Below, one piece after another: positions 52,719-61,662 of a DNA stretch of 64,000 nucleotides. The notes under the pieces were generated by a model that was not told the origin of the DNA, did no database searches, and saw only the letters and a program-made list of their open reading frames with translations. The stretch spans positions 1-64,000 of the forward strand of contig NZ_JAYFNG010000049.1 in NCBI RefSeq assembly GCF_034933565.1, written 5' to 3'. Numbering within the stretch: position 1 is the first letter of the stretch; every line of letters starts with the position of its first letter. This DNA is from Raineyella sp034933565 (lineage in GTDB: Bacteria > Actinomycetota > Actinomycetes > Propionibacteriales > Propionibacteriaceae). Position numbers and translations under genes: made by a program.

Positions 52719-54232
52719 AACCCCGCCCGTCCGCTCCGGGTAGCCGAGATGTGGCGCGGCTGCTCGCCGACTTCGGTCACGACCTGCCCCGCCACCCAGC
52801 ACCACCGGAGCGCCGCCGCGAACCGAACCTGCATCACCACGCCCCCATGCGCGGTCAGCTTCGTGCCGGTCGCGGCTGGTCTGCGGCCGGGGCGCAGGTG
52901 TCGACGTGGCGGATGACGTCGGACCAGGCGCCGGTGTTGTGGCCGCTGATCGCCACCCCCGGCCTGCCGCCCACCGGCGCGCAGCTGGGCATCGACCAAC
53001 TGTCGGGCGGCAGCTTCTACGCCGACCCGCTCGGCTGGGTCCTCAGCGACCAGGTGCCGGTCACCAACCCGAACGTGTTCAGCTTCGGCAAACCCGGCCG
53101 CGGGAAATCGGCCACCACCAAGGCGTTCATCCTGCGGATGCTCGACTTCGGCTACCGCGTGCTGATCCTCGGCGACCCGAAGGACGAATACGAACACCTG
53201 TGCCGCGCGCTGGGCGTCGAACCGTTCGCGATCGGCCACGGACTGCCCGCCCGGATCAACCCGCTCGACTTCGGCCCGCTCGGGCACGGCTGGGCCGACC
53301 TCGACGCTGCCGAAGCCCAGCGGCGCAGCGCGGTCGTGTTCGGACGCTGGCTCACCCTCATCCGAGGCTTGGTCGGCTCCCAACAGATCGGCGACCGGCG
53401 CGTCCCGTTCGGACCCACCGACGAAACCGTCATCAAGACCGCCCTGGGACACCTCACCGGCTACACCACCGGCGCGACCCGGCTGACCGAGCCGACCATC
53501 CCCGCCCTGTGGCGCCAACTCGACGAACCCGCCACCGAACTGATCAACGAATGCCGCTACCGCGACCGCCGAGACTTCTACGACTCCACCCGGCTGCTGC
53601 GCGACGCGCTCGGCCAACTCGTGTCCGGGGCGCTGGCCGGGCTGTTCGACGGCCCCACCACCATCAACGTCGACTGGCGCGCCCCCATCCAATCGCTCAG
53701 CCTGTCCAGACTGGAACCCCTCGGCGACGAAGCGGTCGGGATCGCGCTGACCTGCCTGAACTCCTGGGGACGGGCGATGCGCGAAACCGCCGAACCCGGC
53801 GACGTGCGGATCGTGGTGCGCGACGAAGCCTGGAAACAACTACGCCTCGGCCCCGAAGCCGTCAAGAGCTTCGACGCCGACCTGCGGCTGTCCCGCCGCG
53901 ACGGCGACATCCAATGGGCCATCGCCCACAAACCATCCGACCTGCTGTCCGTCGGCGACCACGGCTCCCAAGCCGTGTCGATCGCCAAGGACCTGCTCCA
54001 CCTCGCCGACATCAAGGTCCTGCACGGCCAGGACCCCGGCGTCGCCGCCGAACTCGAAACCCTGCTCGGGCTCGGCCCGATCGCCCAGGACCTGATCACC
54101 GGCTGGGCGATGCAAGGCCGCGGACGCGCGCTGTGGTGCGTCGGCGAGCAGACCTACAAGGTTCAGACCGTGCTCCACCCGCTCGAGCAGCACCTCACGT
54201 ACACCAACACCGCACTCGAAAAGGCTCGGTGA
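52715..54232 (+). CDS. virB4: VirB4-like conjugation ATPase
   Basis: 505 aa from ATG 52715 (ATGA overlap). HerA/FtsK-class ATPase: Walker A NVFSFGKPGRGKSATTKAF, a strand ILGDPKDEYEHLCRALGVE, Walker B DVRIVVRDEAWKQLR and a late motif IKVLHGQDPGVAAELETLLG. It lacks the N-terminal membrane part, supplied by the preceding gene. It should energise T4SS assembly and substrate passage. Confidence 0.9.
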   Translation: MKPRPSAPGSRDVARLLADFGHDLPRHPAPPERRREPNLHHHAPMRGQLRAGRGWSAAGAQVSTWRMTSDQAPVLWPLIATPGLPPTGAQLGIDQLSGGSFYADPLGWVLSDQVPVTNPNVFSFGKPGRGKSATTKAFILRMLDFGYRVLILGDPKDEYEHLCRALGVEPFAIGHGLPARINPLDFGPLGHGWADLDAAEAQRRSAVVFGRWLTLIRGLVGSQQIGDRRVPFGPTDETVIKTALGHLTGYTTGATRLTEPTIPALWRQLDEPATELINECRYRDRRDFYDSTRLLRDALGQLVSGALAGLFDGPTTINVDWRAPIQSLSLSRLEPLGDEAVGIALTCLNSWGRAMRETAEPGDVRIVVRDEAWKQLRLGPEAVKSFDADLRLSRRDGDIQWAIAHKPSDLLSVGDHGSQAVSIAKDLLHLADIKVLHGQDPGVAAELETLLGLGPIAQDLITGWAMQGRGRALWCVGEQTYKVQTVLHPLEQHLTYTNTALEKAR

Positions 54233-54233
54233 C

Positions 54234-55781
54234 ATGGGCAAACTGGTCGCGGTTGTCGGTGGTGGACTGGCGGCGGTCGTCCTGACGAGCCCGCTCCTGC
54301 TCGCCCTGGTCGTCGCTGCCATCCTCGTGCCCGCGGCGCAGGTGCAGCAGACCATTGCGTGCGGTGGGTCGCTGGCTTCGACGGGGGAGTGGCGGGTCCC
54401 GTTCGTCGACACCGCATACCAGGTCACGTCCGGTTACGGATACCGCTACAGCCCGATCTCCGGTGCGTCGGAGCTGCATGACGGCACCGACCTGGCCGCG
54501 CCACAAACGACAGTGGTGTCCGTCAGCTCGGGGCGGGTGAGCTTTGCCGGGTGGGGCGACGGGTTCGGCTACCACGTCGTCATCGACCACGGTGCGGGGA
54601 TCACCACTCTGTACGGGCACCTGGACTCCATCGATCCCGCCATCGCCGTGGGCGCGCCGGTGGCGATCGGGCAGCCGGTCGGCGTCGAAGGATCCACAGG
54701 CTGGTCGACCGGTATCCACCTGCACTTCACCATCAAACAAGACGGCGCCGCCGTCGACCCGGTGCCGTTCATGCTCGAGCACGGCGCACCCCTGAACGGC
54801 CAACCGGCCGGGCCGTCCAGCACCAGCAGCCCGCCCGGGGTGTTGGAGGGCGGAGTCGGGTTCGAACTGCCCGAGCCCGAGATGCGGCAGGACTCCCTGC
54901 ACAACCCGCCCCTGCCGATCCCCGCCGAGGTGCAGCGCCTGTATGAAGCTGCCGCCGCCCGGTATGGGGTGCCCTGGACGCTGCTCGCCGGCGTGGGGAT
55001 GACCGAGACCGCCCACGGCCGCAACACCGCCGTCAGCAGCGCCGGCGCCCAAGGGCTGATGCAATTCATGCCCGCCACCTGGGCCGCCTACGGCGTCGAC
55101 GGCGACAACGATGGGCGGGCGGACATCAACAACTCGGCGGACAGCGTCCACTCGGCCGCGAACTACCTGGTTGCCTCCGGTGCCCTCGACGGGCCCGACG
55201 GCGTCAAGCGAGCCGTGTTCGCCTACAACCACGCCGACTGGTACGTCGGCGACGTGCTGTTCTACGCCAACTCCTACGGCGGCGGGCAGGTACTCGCGGG
55301 AACCAGCGGCTGCCTGTCGGGCAACGGCACCGGCGACCCGACACTGCCGCCACTCACGTCCGAACGCCTCCAAACCGTGCTCGGCTGGGCCAGGGGCCGG
55401 CTCGGTCTTCCCTACCGGATGGGCGCCAACGGACCCGACGCCTACGACTGCTCATCATTCACCCAGGCCGCGTACGCGCAGATCGGCGTCACGATGCCGC
55501 GCACCGCCGAGGAGCAACGCAACTGGCTCGCCGCCGGCAACGGCTACCGCGTGCCGCCCGGCCAGGAACGACCCGGAGACCTGATCTTCATCGACTCCTA
55601 CCTCGGACCCAACCGGATCGGACACGTCGCCCTCGTCTGGGACCCCGTAGCCCAGCAGACCATCGAGGCGGCTAGCAGCGAACTGGGGGTCATCCACGGC
55701 AACTACACCGGCTGGGCGAACCTGACCATCTTCGAGATCTGGCGGGTCGGCAACGTCGCCGACACCGCACGGTCCAACTGA
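54234..55781 (+). CDS. Triple-domain cell-wall hydrolase (M23, transglycosylase, NlpC/P60)
   Basis: 515 aa, ATG one base after the previous stop. An N-terminal membrane helix (VAVVGGGLAAVVLTSPLLLA) anchors three modules: M23 peptidase (about 60-190; ELHDGTDLA, YGHLDSID and GIHLHFTI supply the zinc ligands), an SLT transglycosylase (about 235-350; GVGMTETAHGRNTAVSSAGA, QGLMQFMPATWAAYG) and NlpC/P60 (about 385-505; DCSSFTQAAYAQIG, IGHVALVWD). It should open the peptidoglycan for the channel. Most elements carry one or two of these activities. Confidence 0.93.
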   Translation: MGKLVAVVGGGLAAVVLTSPLLLALVVAAILVPAAQVQQTIACGGSLASTGEWRVPFVDTAYQVTSGYGYRYSPISGASELHDGTDLAAPQTTVVSVSSGRVSFAGWGDGFGYHVVIDHGAGITTLYGHLDSIDPAIAVGAPVAIGQPVGVEGSTGWSTGIHLHFTIKQDGAAVDPVPFMLEHGAPLNGQPAGPSSTSSPPGVLEGGVGFELPEPEMRQDSLHNPPLPIPAEVQRLYEAAAARYGVPWTLLAGVGMTETAHGRNTAVSSAGAQGLMQFMPATWAAYGVDGDNDGRADINNSADSVHSAANYLVASGALDGPDGVKRAVFAYNHADWYVGDVLFYANSYGGGQVLAGTSGCLSGNGTGDPTLPPLTSERLQTVLGWARGRLGLPYRMGANGPDAYDCSSFTQAAYAQIGVTMPRTAEEQRNWLAAGNGYRVPPGQERPGDLIFIDSYLGPNRIGHVALVWDPVAQQTIEAASSELGVIHGNYTGWANLTIFEIWRVGNVADTARSN

Positions 55782-55803
55782 GCGAGGCTGGGCTTGTTGC
55801 GCG

Positions 55804-56118
55804 TCAGGCAGGAACCCCGTTACGAGTGCCTTTGCTGAGCGGTTCTGTGCCCGACTGATGCGCCACGAAGCTCGTGACGTTGGGGCGGATCTGTTCCAGG
55901 ACCCGAAGGTGATCCTGGCGGACGTGGAACTTGGTCGCCAACTCCGAATAGGGGATCAAAGCATCCAGAGCCAGCACCTCGACGCCAATGACAACATCGA
56001 ACTCGTTGAGGTCCACATAGACCCCGGGAGACACCTCGCAGGTGCGGGCGACTTCGCCGTCGTCCAGCCGGAGGTAGGCGACGTCGGCGGTGAGATCGAC
56101 AGTTAGCGTCGCGTTCAT
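55804..56118 (-). CDS. DUF2283-family protein (antisense cassette, gene 3)
   Basis: 104 aa from ATG 56118, behind GGAGGG. The DUF2283 fold is plain: LTVDLTADVAYLRLDDGEVA, PGVYVDLNEFDVVIGVEVLA. It lies 10 bp after the DUF4258 gene, and this pairing often looks like a toxin-antitoxin unit in which DUF2283 is the antitoxin candidate. It runs opposite to the transfer operon. The C-terminal 45 residues extend past the usual domain. Confidence 0.75.
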   Translation of the reverse strand: MNATLTVDLTADVAYLRLDDGEVARTCEVSPGVYVDLNEFDVVIGVEVLALDALIPYSELATKFHVRQDHLRVLEQIRPNVTSFVAHQSGTEPLSKGTRNGVPA

Positions 56119-56128
56119 CGAACCCTCC

Positions 56129-56365
56129 TCAATTTTTCCAGGCAACCGACTTGACCAGAACGACACCTTTCGGTGGCCACGGCTGTACCACCCACACCTT
56201 GAGCACTCCTTGAGGTAGCCGCTTCTCAAGCCGATAGCTGCGTTGGTTGGGATCGTGCCGTGCGCTGTCTGGTGAAGCTAGCACTTCCTCAACGTTGGCG
56301 TCCGAAACATGTCGTTCAATCATACGTTGTTGCGCGTGCCTCGACAGTCGGTATGCCGGAGTCAT
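56129..56365 (-). CDS. DUF4258-family protein, toxin candidate (antisense cassette, gene 2)
   Basis: 78 aa. The DUF4258 signature: RLSRHAQQRMIERHVSDANV, then EVLASPDS and YRLEKRLPQGVLKVWVVQPW. Such small proteins have a RelE/BrnT-like fold and commonly pair with DUF2283. The start overlaps the end of the DUF6941-type gene, so the three are one transcript. Toxicity is inferred from the family pairing. Confidence 0.75.
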   Translation of the reverse strand: MTPAYRLSRHAQQRMIERHVSDANVEEVLASPDSARHDPNQRSYRLEKRLPQGVLKVWVVQPWPPKGVVLVKSVAWKN

Positions 56366-56778
56366 TGCGGCGCCTCGCCTGGTCCTTGCGGCACCATCGC
56401 GAAGTAGAGGTCGCGTGCCAAGACACCGTTGAGGAAGATGCTGACCTTGCAGCGGCCCGCAGACAGGACGGGTAGCTGTGTGTTCAAGGCAAACAAGACG
56501 TGCCTTCGGCCCTCACCATAGGAGGTTTCCTCCTCGGCTGTGGCCACCACTTCGAAGGAAATGGACGGCCCCTCGGTGAGCTCGAACTGGACTCTGACGG
56601 TGGTTTCGAACGGTTCTCCGAGAAAACGGACACGCCCCGCAACGGCGAGGGGCACGAGCGTGCCAACCGGGGCGCTAACGCGCAAGAAGCTCCCGTCGAT
56701 CACGGTGAGCGTGCCAGTCGCATTCACCCGCGCCCATTCCGCGAGAAGTGCGTAGTCAAGTTCAACGTTAGGGGTCAC
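56362..56778 (-). CDS. DUF6941-like protein (antisense cassette, gene 1)
   Basis: 138 aa. VELDYALLAEWARVNATGTL and VIDGSFLRVSAPVGTLVPLA fit the DUF6941 pattern (a predicted beta-sandwich found in many actinobacteria). Its stop overlaps the DUF4258 start. No function is known; the association with a toxin-antitoxin-like pair is the only clue. Confidence 0.6.
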   Translation of the reverse strand: MTPNVELDYALLAEWARVNATGTLTVIDGSFLRVSAPVGTLVPLAVAGRVRFLGEPFETTVRVQFELTEGPSISFEVVATAEEETSYGEGRRHVLFALNTQLPVLSAGRCKVSIFLNGVLARDLYFAMVPQGPGEAPQ

Positions 56779-56894
56779 ACCGAGAGTCTAGTTTCGCGCG
56801 GCGCTGAATGGGCTGAGCGATTCCGGTCAGCGTCGTCCACGAAGCTGCCTCCCGTGTCTTGGGTTGGTTGAGACCTGTTTGGAGGGAGTCTGCC

Positions 56895-57356
56895 GTGGCG
56901 CGTCCCAGTCAAGACCCGTACCCGTTCACGTGGGAGATCCCGCTGGCCGCCATCGCGGCTTGCGGAATGGTGTTCGCCGTGGGCGTCCAGTCGGGACGCG
57001 CGATCGCCTGCCTGCTCGCTGGTAAGGGGTTCAGGTGGCCACGCTCCACCGAGTTCTTCGGGTCGCTGCCAGGAGTGCTGACCGGCGATCCAGCCGCGGG
57101 ACTGGCCGAGGCGGTGACCGGCGTCCCACCAGGCCTGCTCGTGGCGACGATCATCGCGACCGAGGTGGTCCTGTTCGCCGTGCTGGGCTGGGCGGGCTAC
57201 GAGTTGGTCTCGCGGTGGGGTCCGACGGCTCCGAAGGGGATGGCCACGACGAGCGAGGCGGAGCGCTTGCTCGGCCGCTCAAGGCTGTTCCGGTCACGCC
57301 GGATGGTGCGCCCCGACCTTTACGGCGCGCGCGCTCTCCCTGCGAAGGGGGCGTAG
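56895..57356 (+). CDS. Conjugation-linked membrane protein
   Basis: 153 aa from GTG 56895 behind GGAGGGAG. Three membrane segments: IPLAAIAACGMVFAVGVQSG, GLLVATIIATEVVLFAVLGW, and a weaker middle one. A basic C-terminus (RSRLFRSRRMVRPDLYGARA). It is directly upstream of the VirD4 gene (2 bp), so it may anchor the coupling protein at the membrane; no family name recognised. Confidence 0.7.
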   Translation: MARPSQDPYPFTWEIPLAAIAACGMVFAVGVQSGRAIACLLAGKGFRWPRSTEFFGSLPGVLTGDPAAGLAEAVTGVPPGLLVATIIATEVVLFAVLGWAGYELVSRWGPTAPKGMATTSEAERLLGRSRLFRSRRMVRPDLYGARALPAKGA

Positions 57357-57358
57357 TC

Positions 57359-58810
57359 GTGGGAAGGTTCGACGCCACGCAGGTGGGTTGGCGGATCGGG
57401 CGGGCCAGGCATCCGAGGGCCGGCCAATTATGGTGTCCATGGGATCGCACCGCGGGGGTGATCGGGCCGCAGGGGTCGGGCAAGACCCTCGACCTGTTGA
57501 CCCCAGCCCTGCTGGCGGCGCCGGGTGCGGCGTTGGTGACGTTGACGAAGACCGACGACCTGCTGCTGACGATCACGTCCCGTTCGAAGCGTGGCCCGGT
57601 CGCGGTTCTGGACCCGTTCGGGTTGGCTCCTGGGTTGCCGCAGCTGGTGTGGGACCCGATCGGCGGGTGTGTGGATCCGATGCTGGCCGAACGGCGGGCG
57701 AAGGCGTTCACCGCCGGCACGATCAAGGGTGCCGTGGCTGGCGGTCACGGTGATGACGCGGCGCGGTTCTACGCGTCCGAGGCGGCGAAGGTGCTGCAGG
57801 CTTACTTCCACGCCGCCGCGTTGACCGGCCGGAACCTGGACGACGTGCTGGGTTGGGTCGCCAGCCCGCACGCCGCGACCGAGCCGGCAGAGATTCTGCG
57901 TGAGCACCCGGCTGCGGCCCGGTTCTGGCACGGGTTGTTGCACGGCGCGTTGCATGGTGACGACCGGACGGCCGGCAACACCGTCACCACGGTGCAGCAG
58001 GCGATGTCGTTGTTCTTCCAGGCCGACATCCGCGCCCGCTGCGTGCCGACCGCGACCCAGGCGGCAACTGATATCGCCGGGTTGATCGGTCAGAACGGCA
58101 CGATCTACCTGCTTGGTCGCGAGGACCCGTACGCGTCGGCGTCGCCGTTGATGACCGCGGTGGCCGAGCACGTGTTGGACACCGCGTTGGGGTTGGCGAA
58201 CGCGTCCAGGTTCGGCAGGTTGTGTCCGCCGATGGTGTCGGTGCTGGACGAGCTGCCCTCGACGGCGCCGTTGCCGACGTTGCGGACGCGGATGGCCAAC
58301 GAGCGGGCGTTGGGGTTGGCGTTCATCTACGCCGCGCAGACGTGGCGGCAGTTGGCGGCGATCTTCGGTGAGCAGGAGGCCCGCGCCCTGTTCGGGTTGA
58401 CCAACGTGCTGATGGTGTTCGGCGGGTCGAAGGACGCGTCGTTCAACAAGGAGGTCTCCGACCTTCTGGGCAGCGTCCGGGTCGCCCGGGTCACCCACCA
58501 GACCGGCCGCACCAGCGGGCGCACGTTCAGCGGTGAGGACATTCCCGTGCTGCGTCCGGAAGAGGTCCGCGAACTTCCCGAAAGAACGGCGCTGGTCGTG
58601 GCCGAGAACGGCAAACCGATCATCGCCGCGCTGACCCGCTGCATCGACGGCCGCCGCGGCAAGACCCTGCTGAGCCAGCAGGCCGAGCTGCGCGACCGGC
58701 TCACCAACACCCGCCGATTGGGACCGGACGCCCGCGCCCAGCAGGCCGACGCGCTGGCCCAGGCGCGCACCCTCGGGTTGGCGTCCACAACGTGGGAGGA
58801 CGGACGGTGA
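57359..58810 (+). CDS. VirD4/TraG-like coupling protein
   Basis: 483 aa from GTG 57359, behind AAGGGGG. Coupling ATPase: VIGPQGSGKTLDLLTPALL (Walker A), PMVSVLDELPSTAPLPTL (Walker B), WRQLAAIFGEQEARALFGLT and VFGGSKDASFNKEVSDLLG blocks of the TraG/VirD4 (TraM-binding) class. It lacks N-terminal membrane helices, which the preceding gene probably supplies. It brings the DNA-relaxase complex to the channel. Confidence 0.9.
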   Translation: MGRFDATQVGWRIGRARHPRAGQLWCPWDRTAGVIGPQGSGKTLDLLTPALLAAPGAALVTLTKTDDLLLTITSRSKRGPVAVLDPFGLAPGLPQLVWDPIGGCVDPMLAERRAKAFTAGTIKGAVAGGHGDDAARFYASEAAKVLQAYFHAAALTGRNLDDVLGWVASPHAATEPAEILREHPAAARFWHGLLHGALHGDDRTAGNTVTTVQQAMSLFFQADIRARCVPTATQAATDIAGLIGQNGTIYLLGREDPYASASPLMTAVAEHVLDTALGLANASRFGRLCPPMVSVLDELPSTAPLPTLRTRMANERALGLAFIYAAQTWRQLAAIFGEQEARALFGLTNVLMVFGGSKDASFNKEVSDLLGSVRVARVTHQTGRTSGRTFSGEDIPVLRPEEVRELPERTALVVAENGKPIIAALTRCIDGRRGKTLLSQQAELRDRLTNTRRLGPDARAQQADALAQARTLGLASTTWEDGR

Positions 58811-59427
58811 GCACGGCGCTGGTCGAACCGTTCCCGCAGGTCGGTGTGTTGATGATGAGGGCCTACGCCGACCTGGCGCGCGTCGAGCAGGCCAAGAACC
58901 TGGACGAGGTGCTCGACCTGGGTCCACTGGAGCTGTTGCCACGTCCGTGGGACGTCACCAGCTGCCGCGACGCCGGGCTGCGCCGCGAGGTGTGGGAGTG
59001 GCTGGACGCAGTGGTCGGGTGGATCAACACCCAGCACGCGTGGCTGGCCGACAGTCTCGTCCCGGGATGCTGGCCACGGCATCCGCACCTCGTCCACGAG
59101 ATCGGCTGCCTGGCCGACCAGCGGCGCCGCGCCGGACTCGCAGTCACCTCGGAACTGCTGGAGGAATGGCACCGCTACGGCCTGCCGCAGTTCCTCGACC
59201 GCATCCACACCCGAACCCGCGGCATCTGCGAGGACGGCCACAAGAACCCGCCCAGCGCTACCCGCACCGGCCGATACCTTGCTGCGGCCGCCGTGGACGC
59301 CCGGCAGGAACTGTTCGCCCAGGACGTCGCCACCCGCGCGGCCGCCGCGGGCTCAGCGGGGCGGGCAGCGTTGAGGCTGGTCGACGGGCTGCTGATCGAC
59401 CCAACCACGGGCGAGGTGCTGCCATGA
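58807..59427 (+). CDS. DUF4913-like hypothetical protein
   Basis: 206 aa from GTG 58807 (GTGA overlap). WEWLDAVVGWINTQHAWLAD, VPGCWPRHPHLVHEIGCLAD and LEEWHRYGLPQFLDRIHTRT match the DUF4913 pattern seen in actinobacterial mobile elements. Unknown role. Its stop overlaps the sigma-factor start, so the two are coupled. Confidence 0.7.
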   Translation: MSTALVEPFPQVGVLMMRAYADLARVEQAKNLDEVLDLGPLELLPRPWDVTSCRDAGLRREVWEWLDAVVGWINTQHAWLADSLVPGCWPRHPHLVHEIGCLADQRRRAGLAVTSELLEEWHRYGLPQFLDRIHTRTRGICEDGHKNPPSATRTGRYLAAAAVDARQELFAQDVATRAAAAGSAGRAALRLVDGLLIDPTTGEVLP

Positions 59428-60359
59428 GGCTGACCCGCGAACAGCTGCTGGTGTTGTGCGAACGGCGTGACATGGGCATCGTCGCCGACGCCGCGAGCAC
59501 GCACCTGGACGCCCGGCGACTGCTGGCCGGGATCCCACCCGAACAGGTCGCCGCGTTGAGTGCCGACGGCAGGCGCGCCGTCCAGGAGATGGTGGAGGCG
59601 AACCTGGGTGTGGTCGGGCTGGTGCTGTCCCGCCACGCCAACGGGCGGGCCAGGATCAGGGACGACCTGTTCCAGGAAGGCGTTATCGGCCTGATCACCG
59701 CGGCATGGCGCTACGACCCCACCCAAACCGCGTTCACCACCTACGCCTACCACCACATCCGCGGCACCGTCCTGACGGCGCTGATGACCGGCGGCGGCGA
59801 ACTGCACCTGCGGCCTGGCCAGGCCAAGGACCTCATGGAGGTCCGCCGCGCAGAGCTGGGACTGATGTCCGACGGGCGCCCCGCCACCCCCGCGGCCGTC
59901 GCTGCTGAACTTGGCCGGCCGGTCAAGGAGATCAGCGAGGTCATGAGTTACACCCGCCACTCCCATCTTCCGTTGGACGCCGCTGACGTCGTCGACGCCT
60001 CCGAACGCGCCCAGGTCGCCTTCGACAAGGTCCTCCAGGTCGATGTCTCCCGATACGTGCGGATGCTCCCGCCGCTCGAACAACAAGTCATCGACAAGTT
60101 GTACGGGTTGAACGGTCAGGCGCCCAGCACCCAACAGGCCATCGCCAAAGAACTCGGAACAAGCACGACCAGCGTCCGACGGATCGCCGACACCGCCCGC
60201 GCCCACCTCCGCAGACTCCTCGACCGCCCAGACGGCCAGCCCGTTTCGGGGCTGGCCAAGCCGACGTCCGGTGCGGGGCTGGCGGTGCCGAGCTCCCACA
60301 GACCCGAACACCGCGCCGGTGTGACCAAGCCGGCGGAGCGCACAGCCCCACGCGTTTGA
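59424..60359 (+). CDS. Element-encoded sigma-70 family factor
   Basis: 311 aa from ATG 59424 (ATGA overlap). Region 2: RAVQEMVEANLGVVGLVLSR, FQEGVIGLITAAWRYDPTQT, FTTYAYHHIRGTVLTALMTG. Region 3 is partial (SDGRPATPAAVAAELGRPVK). Region 4: MLPPLEQQVIDKLYGLNGQA with the HTH STQQAIAKELGTSTTSVRRI. Region 1.1 is missing, as in group 3 factors. It is the last gene of the transfer operon and probably turns on the element's transfer genes. Confidence 0.88.
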   Translation: MRLTREQLLVLCERRDMGIVADAASTHLDARRLLAGIPPEQVAALSADGRRAVQEMVEANLGVVGLVLSRHANGRARIRDDLFQEGVIGLITAAWRYDPTQTAFTTYAYHHIRGTVLTALMTGGGELHLRPGQAKDLMEVRRAELGLMSDGRPATPAAVAAELGRPVKEISEVMSYTRHSHLPLDAADVVDASERAQVAFDKVLQVDVSRYVRMLPPLEQQVIDKLYGLNGQAPSTQQAIAKELGTSTTSVRRIADTARAHLRRLLDRPDGQPVSGLAKPTSGAGLAVPSSHRPEHRAGVTKPAERTAPRV

Positions 60360-60478
60360 CCCGGCCCTTGGCACAGCCAACCCGGACGATGCGTGCGACC
60401 ATCACGATCCGTTTCCCCGAGGCGGCGTTCCAAGATCGCCAGTCTCATTGGCTGAGCGCCTCGGCGTAAGATTCCACC

Positions 60479-60790
60479 GTGCGGTGGTTGGAAATCTACG
60501 TCCCTGAGCAGGGATGGGTCTGCATGAGGCGGTCGGACGGCCGTTTCGGCGAGATCTCGGTCAAGCTAATGGACTACAACTTCGACACAGCTGGCGAATA
60601 CACCGGCCGAGAACTCGATGCTGCACTCGACATGATCCGGGCCATGGCGCAGGGCCAGCGCAACCACGATCACGCGATCCTGCGGCCAACCTCGGGTCAA
60701 TCGGTCATCATCGGGGCTGACGAAGCCGCCGAACTGCTGCCCAACCTCACAAGAGCAGTTGAACGCGCTCGGGCCGGCGCCCAAGACTGA
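60479..60790 (+). CDS. Small hypothetical protein, possibly leaderless
   Basis: 103 aa from GTG 60479. TAAGAT at 60467-60472 lies six bases ahead, as in leaderless actinobacterial genes. Globular, no membrane segment (MRWLEIYVPEQGWVCMRRSD, MRAMAQGQRN region is helical). No recognised family. Confidence 0.6.
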   Translation: MRWLEIYVPEQGWVCMRRSDGRFGEISVKLMDYNFDTAGEYTGRELDAALDMIRAMAQGQRNHDHAILRPTSGQSVIIGADEAAELLPNLTRAVERARAGAQD

Positions 60791-60936
60791 CTTCGCGCCA
60801 ACGTTCCTGCAGCTAGAAGTCTCGCATCAGCGCGAGGCGTTCCCTTCATTGCCGCCGACGCCTCGCCTGCGCTGCCCTGCTCGACCCGCTGGATGAGCAC
60901 CAATCCGATAATTATGAGTTCTCCGATCGCGGTCCG

Positions 60937-61440
60937 TCATTCCTCGATTCGACGCAGGTTGGAGGGCCACCCACACTGGCCGTTCCCTCCCCGGAAGTAC
61001 ACCAAGCCATTGGAGCCAATGCTCGACACCGTGAACGATCTATCGAGGGATGTAACCTCGCCGGTACTCGGGTCGGCGTACTCGTGCTGGCGGTGTACCC
61101 GATCGCCAGCCTTGAGCCTGAGGCTCTCCAGCGCGTCAGCGGTCCGCAAGGATAGGTAGTGGTCGATCCATGCGGAAGCAACGGACCGATGCATCTCCCG
61201 TCCCACTTGCGCGTGCCCAAGCTTGTCCAAGTACTCCAACTGCCGGTCCGTCGCGGGCAGTGGGTCCTCCGTGTAGAGCACTGGCCTCAGCCAGCACTCG
61301 ATGATGGCCGTGAGGACGCCGCTCGGTTCGTTGTCGAAGGGACATCCGACAGCCGCGGCGATCCGAAGCTGCTCGGATGTGGCCGTACGAGTCGCTGCAC
61401 GAAGTCGTCGAACCGGCTCGCGCCAATCCGGATGAGTCAC
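60937..61440 (-). CDS. Hypothetical protein, DUF3072-like segment
   Basis: 167 aa from GTG 61440. The middle (PLPATDRQLEYLDKLGHAQV ... SVASAWIDHYL) resembles the short DUF3072 element (Q-x-x-Y-L-x-K-L then S-x-x-I). A beta-rich C-terminus follows (VSSIGSNGLVYFRGGNGQCG). Function unknown. It runs opposite to the preceding gene and away from the prepilin peptidase gene. Confidence 0.6.
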   Translation of the reverse strand: MTHPDWREPVRRLRAATRTATSEQLRIAAAVGCPFDNEPSGVLTAIIECWLRPVLYTEDPLPATDRQLEYLDKLGHAQVGREMHRSVASAWIDHYLSLRTADALESLRLKAGDRVHRQHEYADPSTGEVTSLDRSFTVSSIGSNGLVYFRGGNGQCGWPSNLRRIEE

Positions 61441-61662
61441 AGACCCATCATGCCGGACGGGACCATCGCCTGGTTAGTACACCAGAACGCGACCGCTCTT
61501 GCCCGTCTGTGGAACGAACCATCCTGTGTTTGCAGCCAGGGCGGGGATCTTGAGTCTGCAGTAGGCCTCCGCTTCGGCCAACTGATTCGGGATGTCAACA
61601 ATTCCTCGATCGCGGGCAGAAGTAGATGCTGCGCACTGCTGGCACCTACGGCTCCCAGGACC

